From contig NC_053036.3 of the NCBI RefSeq assembly GCF_002575655.3, positions 156,898,627 through 156,962,626 on the forward strand: a stretch of 64,000 bases of DNA, given 5' to 3'. This DNA comes from Aegilops tauschii subsp. strangulata. Lineage: Eukaryota; Streptophyta; Magnoliopsida; Poales; Poaceae. The translations under genes were made by a program, and so were the position numbers. Positions 1 through 11,000 of this stretch are shown one piece after another; the stretch's first letter is position 1, and each line of letters begins with the position of its first letter. The notes beneath the pieces were generated by a model. That model searched no databases. It had not been told where the DNA came from and saw only the letters and a program-made list of their open reading frames with translations.

Positions 1-2613
1 GGTGTCTCAGCACGAAGAACATTCGCAACGGTGCATACTCAGGGAGAACACTTATACCTTGATAATTTAGTGAGAGATCATCTTATAATGCTACCGTCAA
101 TCAAAGCAAGATAAGATGTATAAAAGATAAACATCACATGCAATCATAATATGTGACATGATATGGACATCATCATCTTGTGCCTTTGATCTCCATCTCC
201 AAAGCATCGTCATGATCTCCATCGTCACCGGCATGACACCATGATCTCCATCATCTTGATCTATATCAATGTGTTGTCACATGGTCGTCTCGCCAACTAT
301 TGCTCTTGCAACTATTGCTATCGCATAGCGATAAAGTAAAGCAATTATTTGGCGCTTGCATCTTATGCAATAAAGAGACAACCATAAAACTTCTGCCAGT
401 TGCCAATAACTTCAACAAAACATGATCATCTCATACAACAACTTATATCTCATCACGTCTTGACCATATCACATCACAACATGCCCTGCAAAAACAAGTT
501 AGACGTCCTCTACTTTGTTGTTGCAAGTTTTACGTGGCTGCTACGGGCTTAGCAAGAACCGTTCTTACCTATGCATCAAAACCACAACGATAGTTTATCA
601 AGTTGGTGCTGTTTTAACCTTCGCAAGGACTGGGCGTAGCCACACTCGGTTCAACTAAAGTTGGAGAAACTGACACCCGCCAGCCACCTGTGTGCAAAGC
701 ACGTCGGTAGAACCAGTCTCGCGTAAGCGTACGCGTAATGTCGGTCCGGGCCGCTTCATCCAACAATACCGCCAAACCAAAGTGTGACATGCTGGTAAGC
801 AGTATGACTTGTATCGCCCACAACTCACTTGTGTTCTATTCGTGCATATGACATCTACGCATAAAACCAGGCTCGGATGCCAATGTTGGGGAACGTAGTA
901 ATTTCAAAAATATTCCTACGCACATGCAAGATCATGGTGATGCATAGCAACGAGAGGGGAGAGTGTTGTCCACGTACCCTCGTAGACCGAAAGCGGAATC
1001 ATTAGCACAACGCGGTTGATGTAGTCGTACGTCTTCACGATCCGACCGATCAAGTACCGAACGCACGGCACCTCCGAGTTTAGCACACGTTCAGCCCGAT
1101 GACGTCCCTCGAACTCCGATCCAGCCGAGTGTTGAGGGAGAGTTTTGTCAGCACGACGGCGTGGTGACGATGATGATGTTCTACCGACGCAGGGCTTCGC
1201 CTAAGCACCGCTACAGTATTATCGAGGTGGACTATGGTGGAGGGGGCACAGCACACGGCTATCAAATGATCAATTGTTGTGTCTATGGGGTGCCCCCTGT
1301 CCCCGTATATAAAGGAGCAAGGGGGACAGGTCCGGCCGGCCAGAAGGGGTGCGCCAGGAGGAGTCCTACTCCCACCGGAAGTAGGACTCCCTCCCTTTTC
1401 CTTGTTGGACTAGGAGTGGAGGGGGAAAGAGGAGGGAGAGAGGAAGGAAAGGGGGGCGCCGCCCCCCTCTCCTTGTCCTATTCGGACTAGGGGGGAGGGG
1501 CGCGCGGCCCTGCCCTGGCCGCCTCTCCTCTCTTCCACTAAGGCCCACTATGGCCTATTAAGCCCCCGGGGGTTCCGGTAACCTCCCGGTACTCCGGTAA
1601 AATTCCGATTTCACCCGGAACACTTTCGATATCCAAACATAGGCTTCCAATATATCAATCTTCATGCCTCGACCATTTCGAGACTCCTCGTCATGTCCGT
1701 GATTACATCCGGGACTCCGAACAACCTTCGGTACATCAAAACATATAAACTCATAATATAACTGTCATCGAAACTTTAAGCGTGCGGACCCTACGGGTTC
1801 GAGAACTATGTAGACATGACCGAGACACGTCTCCGATCAATAACCAATAGCGGAACCTGGATGCTCAGATTGGCTCCCACATATTCTACGAAGATCTTTA
1901 TCGGTCAGACCGCATAACAACATACGTTGTTCCCTTTGTCATCGGTATGTTACTTGCCTGAGATTCGATCGTCGGTATCTCAATACCTAGTTCAATCTCG
2001 TTACCGGCAAGTCTCTTTACTCATTCCGTAATACATCATCCCACAACTAACTCATTAGTTGCAATGCTTGCAAGGCTTAAGTGATGTGCATTACCGAGAG
2101 GGCCCAGAGATACCTCTCCGACAATCGGAGTGACAAATCCTAATCTCGAAATACGCCAACCCAACAAGTACCTTCGGAGACACCTGTAGAGCACCTTTAT
2201 AATCACCCAGTTACGTTGTGACGTTTGGTAGCACACAAAGTGTTCCTCCGGTAAACGGGAGTTGCATAATCTATAGTCATAGGAACATGTATAAGTCATG
2301 AAGAAAGCAATAGCAGCATACTAAACGATCAAGTGCTAAGCTAATGGAATGGGTCAAGTCAATCATATCATTCTCCTAATGATGTGATCCCGTTAATCAA
2401 ATGACAACTCATGTCTATGGCTAGGAAACTCAACCATCTTTGATTAACGAGCTAGTCAAGTAGAGGCATACTAGTGACACTATGTTTGTCTATGTATTCA
2501 CACATGTATCAAGCTTCCGGTTAATACAATTCTAGCATGAATAATAAACATTTGTCATGAAATAAGGAAATAAATAATAACTTTATTATTGCCTCTAGGG
2601 CATATTTCCTTCA
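1..2613 (-). mobile_element. Angela/BARE-like Ty1-copia element, 5' end (internal region + 5' LTR)
   Basis: On the minus strand the 5' LTR runs from 2613 (TGAAGGAAATATGCCCTAG) to 884 (ends CCCCAACA), about 1730 bp. It is followed by a primer-binding site (TTGGCATCCGAGC, 883-871) resembling the initiator-Met tRNA complement used by copia elements. The internal leader and pre-gag region continues from 870 to the left window edge. The internal stretch at 1-130 is the reverse-complement counterpart of 58480-58580 in the element at the right edge, which confirms family and orientation. No long gag frame is visible, but only the leader is in the window. The right flank (CCTAG, 2614-2618) should be the 5-bp target duplication; the other copy lies outside the window. 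Confidence 0.9.
884..2613 (-). repeat. 5' LTR of the Angela-like element
   Basis: Full LTR bounded by TG...CA on the minus strand. It is collinear with the LTRs at 20414-22126 and 55939-57669, sharing the A-rich start, the GATTGAACTAGG-type block, the GC-rich hairpin-like block with TATATAAAGGAGC (1305-1318 read on the plus strand), and the TTCCCCAACA end. Confidence 0.92.
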
Positions 2614-3768
2614 CCTAGTCCTGTCCTATTCAGACTCCCCTTGGGGGGGAGCGCACCACCTCCTGGCTGCTGCCCTCTCCCTCCCCTAAGGCCCACTAAG
2701 GCCCATTACTTCCCCGGGGGGTTCCAGTAACCCCTCCGGCACTTCGGTTTTATCAGAAACCATCCGGAACACTTCCGGTGTCCGAATAACATGGTCAATA
2801 TATCAATCTTTATGTCTCGACCATTTCGAGAATCCTCGTCATGTCCGTGATCTCGTCTGGTACCACTCTGAACAACCTTTGGTACATCAAATCACATAAA
2901 GTCATAATACGAATCGTCATCGAACGTTAAGCGTGCGGACCATACGGGTTCGAGAACTATGTAGACATGATCGAGACACATCTCCGGTAAATAACCAATA
3001 GCGAAACCTGGATGCTCATATTGGTTCCTACATATTCTACGAAGATCTTTATCGGTCAAACCGCATAACAACATACGTTGTTCCCTTTGTCATCGGTATG
3101 TTACTTGCCCAAGATTCGATCGTCGGTATCACCATACCTAGTTCAATCTCGTTACCGGCAAGTCTCTTTACTCGTTCCGTAATGCATCATCCCGCAACTA
3201 ACTCATTAGTCACATTGCTTGCAAGGCTTATAGTGATGTGCATTATCGAGAGGGCCCAGAGATACCTCTCCGACAATCGGAGTGACAAATCCTAATCTCG
3301 ATCTATGTCAACTGAACAAACACCATCGGAGACACCTGTAGAGCATCTTTATAATCACCTAGTTATGTTGTGACATTTGATAGCACACTAAGTGTTCCTC
3401 CGGTATTCGGGAGTTGCATAATCTCATAGTCATAGGAACATGTATAAGTCATGAAGAAAGCAATAGCAATAAACTAAACGATCATAGTGCTAAGCTAACG
3501 GATGGGTCTTGTCCATCACATCATTCTCTAATGATGTGATCCCGTTCATCAAATGACAACACATGTCTATGGCTAGGAAACTTAACCATCTTTGATTAGC
3601 GAGCTAGTCTAGTAGAGGCATACTAGGGACACTCAGTTTTGTCTATGTATTCACACATGTACTAAGTTTCCGGTTAATACAATTCTATCATGAATAATAA
3701 ACATTTATCATGGTATAAGGAAATATAAATAACAACTTTATTATTGCCTCTAGGGCATATTTCCTTCA
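2614..3768 (-). repeat. Truncated LTR of an older Angela-like element
   Basis: This is collinear with roughly the first 1.15 kb (minus-strand sense) of the neighbouring LTR: it starts TGAAGGAAATATGCCC at 3768 and breaks off at 2614 exactly where the younger LTR begins. The simplest reading is that the element at 1-2613 inserted into this LTR, and that the remainder lies left of the window. Host flank resumes at 3769 (CTTGG would be the target duplication). Confidence 0.88.
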
Positions 3769-4480
3769 CTTGGAGCATCCATGAAGCCCGGCCGTCTGTG
3801 AACTCACACGCAAAACACAACCCCATCCCCACTATGCACGTGGCAACGCTGCCACTGGCCTCGTTCGTGCCAGTGAATTCAGTCACCCTGCGCACTCCAG
3901 CTAGCAGCCCTGGATGCAGGAGAGGCAGCACTAGTCACCACACACGTCAACCGCCGCCCCCGAGGCTATCCGGTGAGCCTCCAACGTGGATTTTGGTCAC
4001 CGGCAACTAATCTCAGACGAGGTCCTTAATTAAGCTTTAATTACCTGGCTAACAGCCGCCCTGAGCCACTGCCACGTGGGCCCACTGGCATAATTAACCT
4101 CCGATTGACATATGTTTAGGTTAAAACTAAGCAGAGTAGCCCCACCATAGTCACTTTGGACATGACTTAATAAACAAAAAATCAGAAATATTGATAAGCC
4201 AGTGACATGTGGGCCCAATATCTAGTTTGAATAGTCCTTTTTTGTCTAGTTTGGCCCCACATGTAAGTGTGTGAGAGAAAGAGTTTTTTCCTTTTCTTTT
4301 TTTGAGAGGGTCTCGCATGTCCATGACCTAAGGAGGCATGGGCAACAATGTCTAGAAAATGTCTAGTAGACGGTCAAAGCCCTTTGACCGAACGGAAACG
4401 GCACAGAAGGACATTTCTATAAGGGGGCTAATGGCAAAGAGGCAAATTTGAGCATGCTTCGAAATTAGGAGCAAATCTAA
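3769..4480. other. Low-copy flank, no gene seen
   Basis: I see no credible coding frame here. The first 240 bp are GC-rich with short unconserved frames; the rest is AT-rich. It contains a 20-bp palindrome at 4371-4390 (CGGTCAAAG/CTTTGACCG) with back-to-back TTGAC W-box cores. Confidence 0.5.
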
Positions 4481-4838
4481 GAGCATCTCCAACAGAAGCG
4501 CTATATAAGCGACGCACGGTATAAAAACTTCTTTTAGCGCGCGCGGACCCGATTTGGAGTCTCCAGCAGCCGTACAAAAAGCGCGCGCGCTATAACTAAT
4601 GCAGCGCGCGCATTAAAAAGGCATCACGCGCAGCATATTTAGTGTGTCCAGTCGCGCGCGCTGCAAACTCTGGGCTGCTGCAGATGGGACCGCTTGGTTG
4701 GGACCGCTGGACTCGCGCGCGCAGCATATTTTACAGCGCTTGTTGGAGCAAACGTCTTTTAGCGTCCTAAAAACACTACTTGCGCGTTGTAAACCCATTT
4801 TTTGGGCGCCGCGCATTGGGCGGCTGTTGGAGATGCTC
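4481..4838. mobile_element. PIF/Harbinger-type MITE with TAA target duplication
   Basis: The ends are inverted repeats (GAGCATCTCCAACAG at 4481 and CTGTTGGAGATGCTC ending 4838) flanked by TAA at 4478-4480 and 4839-4841. A 3-bp TAA/TTA duplication is the hallmark of PIF/Harbinger transposition. The 358-bp interior is non-coding and rich in alternating GCGCGC tracts. Confidence 0.85.
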
Positions 4839-5026
4839 TAAATAGTGGGTTTGAGTTAGGGGCACAAATGTAAATGTCCCAATAAGAAAAGTTTGTTGGG
4901 TTTCTTGGGAAGTAATGACTAGACCATAATTCATGGGTGGTTTGGGTTTTTGAGATTTGAAATTATTCAATCTAGCTCTCTTAGCAAGGCAGACATGGAG
5001 AATCCTCCAAGATCCTGAGTCGCTCA

Positions 5027-6200
5027 GTGTGTAAAATCCTAAAAGCATTGTATCTCCTAAACTGTTCTATTCTTGAAGCATTGTTGGGCGCTAGGTCGTC
5101 CTACATTTGGAGGTTGGTTACTGAGGGTAGAGATGTTTTGGCACAAGATCTAAACAGGGGAATTGTTGATGGGACCACCACTGAGATATGGCAACATAAT
5201 TGGCTCCCACGAAAGGGTTTGATGCGTCCTATTATTTCACTAACTACGGATGCTCCTCGGCGAGATACTGAACTAATAGATGCACCCTCAGCCTCGTGGA
5301 ATGGAACTCTAATACGGAAGACTTTATTTTCAATAGAAGCATCAATTATTATGGGGTTGTCCTGCACGCGGCACATACTAGACTTTTGAGCTTGGAATTT
5401 TGGGAGGAATGGAGCTTTCTCGGTAAAATATGCATATAGAATGCTCATTAAGAGAAAATATCGCCACGAAAACTGGCTTGACGGGGTAATCGGATCCTCC
5501 AGTGGTGAGGCAGGAGAGAAGAATTGGACTGCTCTCCCAAAAGTTCTTGGACCATCGAAATTGATTTTTTTTTCTCTAGTGGTTGGCGTAGCTGTCTCTT
5601 CCAACTTAAGACGTGCTTCCACATCGCAACATGGCGGACACTCCAAATTGCTCTCTGTGTGGGTCATCAAACTCATGGTGAGAGCTCATTCATTCCTTGC
5701 CGGGACTGGAGCCGACGAAGGGTCAGACTCGTGGTGAGAGCTTATTCATTCCTTGCCGGGACTGGAGCCGACGAAGGACAAGGTCACATACCTCAAGCTC
5801 ATGAGAACGGACGCCGCCCCATGATCATACTAATCTAATTTTGATGTTGCCGCCGCCCCAACAAAATTAAGACCTTCGCTTGGCTCCTCTTCAAGAGCGA
5901 GCTCAATATAAGAGCAAACCCTTTCTACAAGAATATTGCACCGAACACGATGTTAGTCCATGGTGCTCCTTCACATCAGAGGACACAGATCATCTGCTCA
6001 ATCATCCAAGAGCAATGTGGATTTGGCTTGACCGGTCTACCTCCTCCGCCCTGCATCCAAGCAGCTCTACATTTGGCCTGAAGTCCTGCTAGCAATGCTA
6101 GAAGATCATTGATCTTGCTCCACTATTCAAAATATTTGTAATAACTTTGAAATTTAGGCCTATTGGTTTAGAAAACCGGGTGATAAGGTCGCCGCCCTGG
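5027..6200 (+). pseudogene. Degenerate LINE ORF2, C-terminal (zf-RVT) region
   Basis: The translation shows the usual plant non-LTR reverse transcriptase tail in broken frames: SSYIWRLVTEGRDVL near 5096, then a stop, then GRNGAFSVKYAYRML near 5410. A KNWTALPKV-type block follows at 5520, in which EKNWTAL and a PSKIDFF-like stretch lie in different frames, and then a KIKTFAWLLFK block at about 5860 and an EDTDHLL block at about 5980 (the zinc-binding 'HLF..C' region). Several frameshifts and stops make it non-functional. The RT catalytic core is missing on the 5' side, as expected for a 5'-truncated LINE. I could not place a poly(A) tail or target duplication. Confidence 0.75.
5676..5787 (+). 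repeat. 56-bp tandem duplication inside the LINE remnant
   Basis: Two adjacent copies of a unit starting TGGTGAGAGCT(C/T)ATTCATTC (5676 and 5732) that differ at only a few positions. They lie in the decayed LINE tail and have no coding continuity. Confidence 0.9.
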
Positions 6201-6871
6201 CTTGGTGAGACTACCTTTTTTTACAGCTTGTGGTCATCTTGTAAAATTTGGCCTCACGGCCATATTCGAGTACGATGCATACTTGTGGGATCCTCTCCCA
6301 CGGTGATTCTAAAAAAAAGGTAATTTTCTTCGTGAGCGTCCCGAACCTGGTCCCAGGTTCAAATACTGTAGCTAGCGATAGTTCAGACTGTGTGAAAGCA
6401 CACGCGAAACAAGTTGCAGACTGACAGTGCATGTTGAGCTATGCTAACCTTTTCTGAATTAAAAAATTGTAAAGGACAGAGCAAGCAGTTGGCTCTCCTT
6501 TGCCAAGATAATTGGTGTGTACTCTCTACTGTGCAATGATCAATCAGTTCCGCGGTTGATGACAGATTTGGCGAATCTACGCAAGGATTTCCTCCACCTG
6601 CACATGATTTCTTTCCTAATTAAATGCTCTCCAGATCATGCTAAGATTTCCGGTGACACTGTACTCGTCTCTTGGTCTTTTCTTTATACCAGCTATTTTC
6701 TGCACCGAGATCTTGTAGCTTGTGGCTGCACATCTGACAGGTCCAAAGTAGTCCATAACAGCGGACAAATATTCATGTTCATGTTCAGGTTTTATTCCGG
6801 CGACGGAAATGTCCAGGCAACAATGTCACATCTGTCGCAAAAACTAAGACAATTCAAAGTCCGTATCCCAG
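6201..6871. other. Intergenic, no gene seen
   Basis: AT-rich DNA with one 131-codon frame at 6517-6912 that matches nothing I recognise. A GGTCCCAGGTTCAAATAC string near 6350 resembles a pol III B-box, but no A-box or SINE body accompanies it. Confidence 0.4.
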
Positions 6872-8396
6872 TCAAAAGTAAGAAACAAATGAAAAAGATT
6901 CCGCGACAATAACCGTCTCAATCCTAGTCAAACGGGTGGAAAACTTGTGGAATTCGACGAACAACTCCAAGGTAGAACCAGTAATACTTCCAAAAGTAAT
7001 GCAACATTCATGGTACAGTATGCAGGAACCGGAGAAAGGGGACAGCTGATCTGATCATCCATCTGCTTCTGTCATGGAAACCGTTTCCTCTGCACATTTT
7101 CTCACCGCGAGAAAATGACCAGGATGACAGCGTTTTACTCTTCCGACAGCAACACGGACGAAAGGCGCTCCTCGAAATCATTGAGTGCGTGCATGCTACG
7201 CACATGAGGCAAGGGCATTTTCTTGTAGTGCCGCCTAACTTTACATACTTTTAGCCCTCTGAAAACCCTTTTTTACTACCGATATATGTCACCGTGTGGG
7301 GCTCCGATTATGCGGATAATGGTGCAAACCAAATGAAGGAGACGATTCAAAGTTGCATAACACGCTGTCATCGACCTCATGACCTCACACATTCCCATTG
7401 ACATGCTGGTTTTTATCCTCACTAATCACCAATCATGTGCATGCATCTAGTAATCTATCCCCATCGCTTGCCGTAGGAATTGGTACGCATCTGGGTAAGG
7501 TAGATGTGCCTCCTTGATTAGTTTTATTTCACCAGCACCCTACAATGTTGAACTAGTCAGGGAAACACCATTATTGAGTGAGTATGCGGCAGGGCTTGAT
7601 TAATCAAAGAGAACAACATATGTAGTACTGCCTGGAGATCACATACATGCATGCATGTAAGATCCGGAACCTCCAACGGCCACATCATACTTTTGTGCCC
7701 TTTAGAACAATCCACGGACTATGTTACATGTATCGAAGATCTGCGGCAGATCATAAGCATCTAGGAAAGCAATTGTCGCGATTTGCTTCGATATTTTCGG
7801 TACCAACAATTAATACTTGGGTTAGCTAGCTGAGCATGAGCTGCAGCTGCAGGCCGGCCGGTTTAATTTGGACCATCATGTATATCAGGTTTTCCCCAAG
7901 GGAGAACGAAGATTACGAGATGGGTGAAAACAACAGCATTAGCATTTTCATCTGATGGATACACATATGAACATCAATCTTGACCGTGGACCTCTACTTT
8001 GTCACGGCCAGAAGGCCTTTGCCTCAAGGCGATGAAACCTGAGACAGGTCGATCGCGGTTCACAAAATGGGGCGACGGAAGAGGAATCTAGGGTGGTCGC
8101 GGTCCACGAGACGGTGGTGGCACCAGTGCACCAAGTTGTCAAGGGCGCCAGCAAGTCGTCGTCTGGCAGCTGTGTGTGTGTACATCGTACTCTGGCTCCA
8201 CGACGCCGTTGACCTAGCGCTGTCCTGTGGGAAAGCGAGCGAGGAGGCCCCGGGGCTCCGAGGGAACGCACGAGTTTTCCCCCGGTCAAGGCTCGGCAGG
8301 CGGGGATCGTTGCGTATGCCCTGTCACATGGCCGGGCGTCACTACTGGGTTTTTTTCTCTCTGGGAGGCATCAACCCGTCCCCCGTCCCTCGGGCC

Positions 8397-8403
8397 TATA
8401 TAT
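8397..8403 (+). promoter_or_regulatory. TATA box of duplicated promoter-like block (copy A)
   Basis: CCTATATATGG sits in a sharply defined conserved stretch shared with copy B (41562-41568). It is followed about 40 bp downstream by a CA/GACA-rich leader and a conserved AGCGCTTGAGCTGTTCTTGC segment. Conservation of the element and its spacing in both copies suggests a core promoter firing rightward. Confidence 0.5.
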
Positions 8404-8440
8404 GGAGGCCATTTGTGTTTGTCTATGCATTGTGCAGCTT

Positions 8441-8476
8441 CACACACACGCACACAGACAGACAGACAGACAGACA
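8441..8476. repeat. CA/GACA microsatellite in the leader (copy A)
   Basis: Run of CACACACA followed by four or more GACA units. The same compound repeat, shorter and interrupted, occurs in copy B at 41604-41640. Confidence 0.9.
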
Positions 8477-9044
8477 TACCTTTGAGTAGAAGAGCGCTTG
8501 AGCTGTTCTTGCTGTTCTTGTGGGTTAGGGTCCTGTGATCAGGAGAGATGACACCGACGCCGATCAGATGGGTCGGCTTAACCAACCAGGCCATGCATCC
8601 GTCTGGTCGGAGTTGGTGTCACCTCGCCTGAACATAGGGCTCACTATCCCTGTCAAAGCACCAGCTTCAGAGGAGAGGGGAGCACAGGTGATAATGCAAC
8701 TGCAGCTGAGCGCCGCCTCCTCTTCCTCTCCTCCCGTTTCCCTCCGCGTTTTCTCTCGCAGGTCAGGTCAGGTCAGCTGGAGACGCGGCCGTTCCGCCAT
8801 GGCATGAGAGAAAGCGTGCTGGCAGATGTTGGAGCTCATACACAAGGTTAGTTGGCCATGTAAGAAACCCCAGAATTTTGTATCTCTGAAAACATGCCAT
8901 GCCCACGGTCTTGCCTGCCTGAGGGAAAGTGCCGGTCTAACGTTTGCTATCCCTTTCTACTGCGGGAGAAGGAAGGCGGCCGGGAAGCTCCCAGCTGAGC
9001 AACGCCGCTAATTTTGGCTGCTTTTATCCTTCTGTCTGTTTAAG

Positions 9045-9535
9045 ATCACCTTTTTCAGTATCCCAGCATGCACGACGGAGAAGAGAACCCATCCGGACCG
9101 GGAGCTTTGCTCGTGGGCATGGCTTTGATCGCATGCCAAATCTCGCCCTCGAAGAACGGCTGGTCAAGTGCCATTCGATCAAAGTGCTCGGGGCGGATCT
9201 CCTCCAAGGCAAGGGAGAAGGGGTGCTCCTCGGAAGATCCAACGATGGCCGAAAGGTGGTCGAAGGCCGCCTCGGCGGGGGCAGCCGGCTCGGAGACGGT
9301 GTTGTCCATGGAGCGAGAAGATCGTCTGGTTTGGTGGCGGTGCGCGGCGCGAACACATGGGAACGCGGAGCTCGCGCTTGAGCCAAGCAAAGCGCGACCG
9401 CTGCCTTGCAATGGAGAGATCCAGGGATGCTAGACCGAGGTTGACGGAGGCCGGAAGTCCTGCGCAGCGTCCAACCGAGCGATCGATGAGCTCACGTGCC
9501 ACAAGGAGCTGGGGCGAGATAAATGATAAGGCAAG
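9045..9535 (-). pseudogene. LINE ORF2 fragment (start of reverse transcriptase domain)
   Basis: Read on the minus strand, the region gives a typical plant LINE succession: RQRSRFAWLKRE, a HRHQT linker, then EIWHAIKAMPTSKAPGPDGF, the conserved entry to the RT domain. After a frameshift comes RACWDTEKGDL. At least two frameshifts are present. The fragment ends at about 9045 at a junction with the duplicated host unit; AAGATCACCTTTTT reads as LINE on one side and as host DNA on the other. It sits exactly between duplication copies A and B. Confidence 0.8.
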
Positions 9536-9550
9536 AAATAAAAGAAAGAT

Positions 9551-9685
9551 TCAAAAGTGAGAAACAAATGAGGTACAAGTAAAAAAGATTTTTAACCGTC
9601 TCAATCTTAGTCAAACGGGCTGAAAACTTGTGGAATTCTTGACGAACAACTCAAGGTGCCAGTGCTTCCAAAAGTTATTTTACAA
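9551..9685 (+). repeat. Segmental duplication, copy B, piece 1
   Basis: TCAAAAGTGAGAAACAAATG... with AACCGTCTCAATC.TAGTCAAACGGG and AAAACTTGTGGAATTC matches 6872-7010 of copy A. The match stops where the T-rich tail of the next retroelement begins. Confidence 0.85.
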
Positions 9686-10975
9686 AATAAATTTTTTTAG
9701 AAAAGGAGGATGGCCCCGGCCTCTGCATACGGTCACTTTATTAATTATTCTCACAAGACCTTACAAAGCCAAACAACAGCAAGACTAAAGCCACCGTCTA
9801 AGCAACAACTGTTGCTACACCTATCCAATTGACGAAGGGGCGCAGATAGTCTGGGCCTAATACCAAACAGACATTGCAGCCGAACCTAAATATCTAAGAC
9901 CTGAGGTCCCAACCAGGACGGCTGCCTGGTATGGGGCACCTACCAGTCCGGCGCACTCCTCAACCAGGACGCCTGCCGGGTATGAGGCCGCCGCAGCCAC
10001 CTGCCACCAATCCATCTTCAGAGTTGTATTGTTGCATGTACCGTGCCAGGTCTCTCTGCCATCGACGCCACCACGACGCCCGACAGCGTCGTCCTCCTGC
10101 GCGAGTCCATCCTCCCACAGCGAACTCCAAATCTGCACTGTGCCACGCCGTCAAGATCCGTCGCCATCAGTGTGTAGGATGAATCACCCCTCCACCAAAG
10201 AATCCGTCATCTGGTCCCTCGATCACGTGTGTACCTCCAAGAATGACGCCCCCAAGGGAGGAACGACACCAGAGCGCCGCCGTCATCCGATCATCCGATC
10301 TAGGGTTTCCCCCGGAGGTAGCAGAGAGTGGCCTTGAACTTCTCCACGGCGATGCCTTCAAGAAGGGAACGACGCAGATAGCGCCGCCACCGCCGGCCTT
10401 AGTAGACGCCGAAGGCAAGTTTTCACCCAGATCAGTTCGAAGGGATCCAACTCTCGTGCACGGGCCGCCATCACCACCAGCACCACCAGGCAGAACCCTG
10501 GAGCACCGGCAGATCAGCGAGCCGCCGGCACCACCGCATCCAGATCGCCGGCCACGCCGGGCCGCCGCCATCCTCCGCGCCGTCCGGGTCAGAGACGGAG
10601 CCGCCGACCGCGCACAGGGACCGCCGCCGCCTGCACATGCCGGAGCGCCGCCGAGAGCCCAGCGCCCACCACCGCTTGCCGAGGGCCGCCGCCGCGCGCT
10701 CCGAGCGAACTCCCATGCACACCAGGGGAAACCGCGAGCGTGAGCCCTGCCGTCGCCCCCAAGCCCGCGCCGGCGCGCCCCGCCTCCAGCGCGCCGCCAA
10801 CAACCGCCGCGATCTGCCCGCGTCAGGTCCATCGAGTCGTGGGAGAGGAGATCCCGCCGACGCCGACCGGGCTTTGCCCGGCGGCGGCGAGGAGGAGAGG
10901 TCGGGGGAGGGACGAGGACGCGGCGGCGCTAGGGTTCCCCCCGGTCGCCGCGCAGGGGCGACACGGGAGGAGTTG
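9686..10975 (-). mobile_element. Poly(A) retroposon / short LINE, minus strand
   Basis: The left boundary has a T-run (poly(A) of a minus-strand element) next to AGAAAAGGAGGATGGCCCCGG, a 3' end I associate with Triticeae LINE-type retroposons (GCCGGGGCCATCCTCCTTTTCT then poly(A)). The 5' half (10250-10975) is GC-rich, with overlapping frames on both strands that look like leader/ORF1 composition rather than a conserved protein. No RT domain is present. It interrupts copy B, because copy A is continuous across this point. I could not define a target duplication. Confidence 0.6.
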
Positions 10976-11000
10976 CGGGTACTAACTATTCAAGAACTAG

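Larger units (their letters stand above)
6872..9057 (+). repeat. Segmental duplication, copy A (largely uninterrupted)
   Basis: This segment aligns collinearly with four separated pieces downstream: 6872-7010 with 9551-9685; 7030-7826 with 12166-12969; 7824-7927 with 14111-14240; and 8134-9057 with 41301-42233. No transposon interrupts it, so it represents the ancestral arrangement. It contains a promoter-like block (TATA at 8397-8403) and intron-like acceptors (for example CTCTCGCAG ending near 8761), but no conserved long protein. It may be part of a non-coding or decayed transcription unit. Confidence 0.85.

Noticed and set aside
6340..6370. tRNA-like or SINE B-box
   Set aside because: GGTTCAAATAC alone, without an A-box, cloverleaf or repeat body, is not enough to call a tRNA or SINE.
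10167..10832. 221-codon minus-strand ORF
   Set aside because: Low-complexity R/G/A-rich translation in the GC-rich 5' part of a retroposon, with equally long frames on the other strand.
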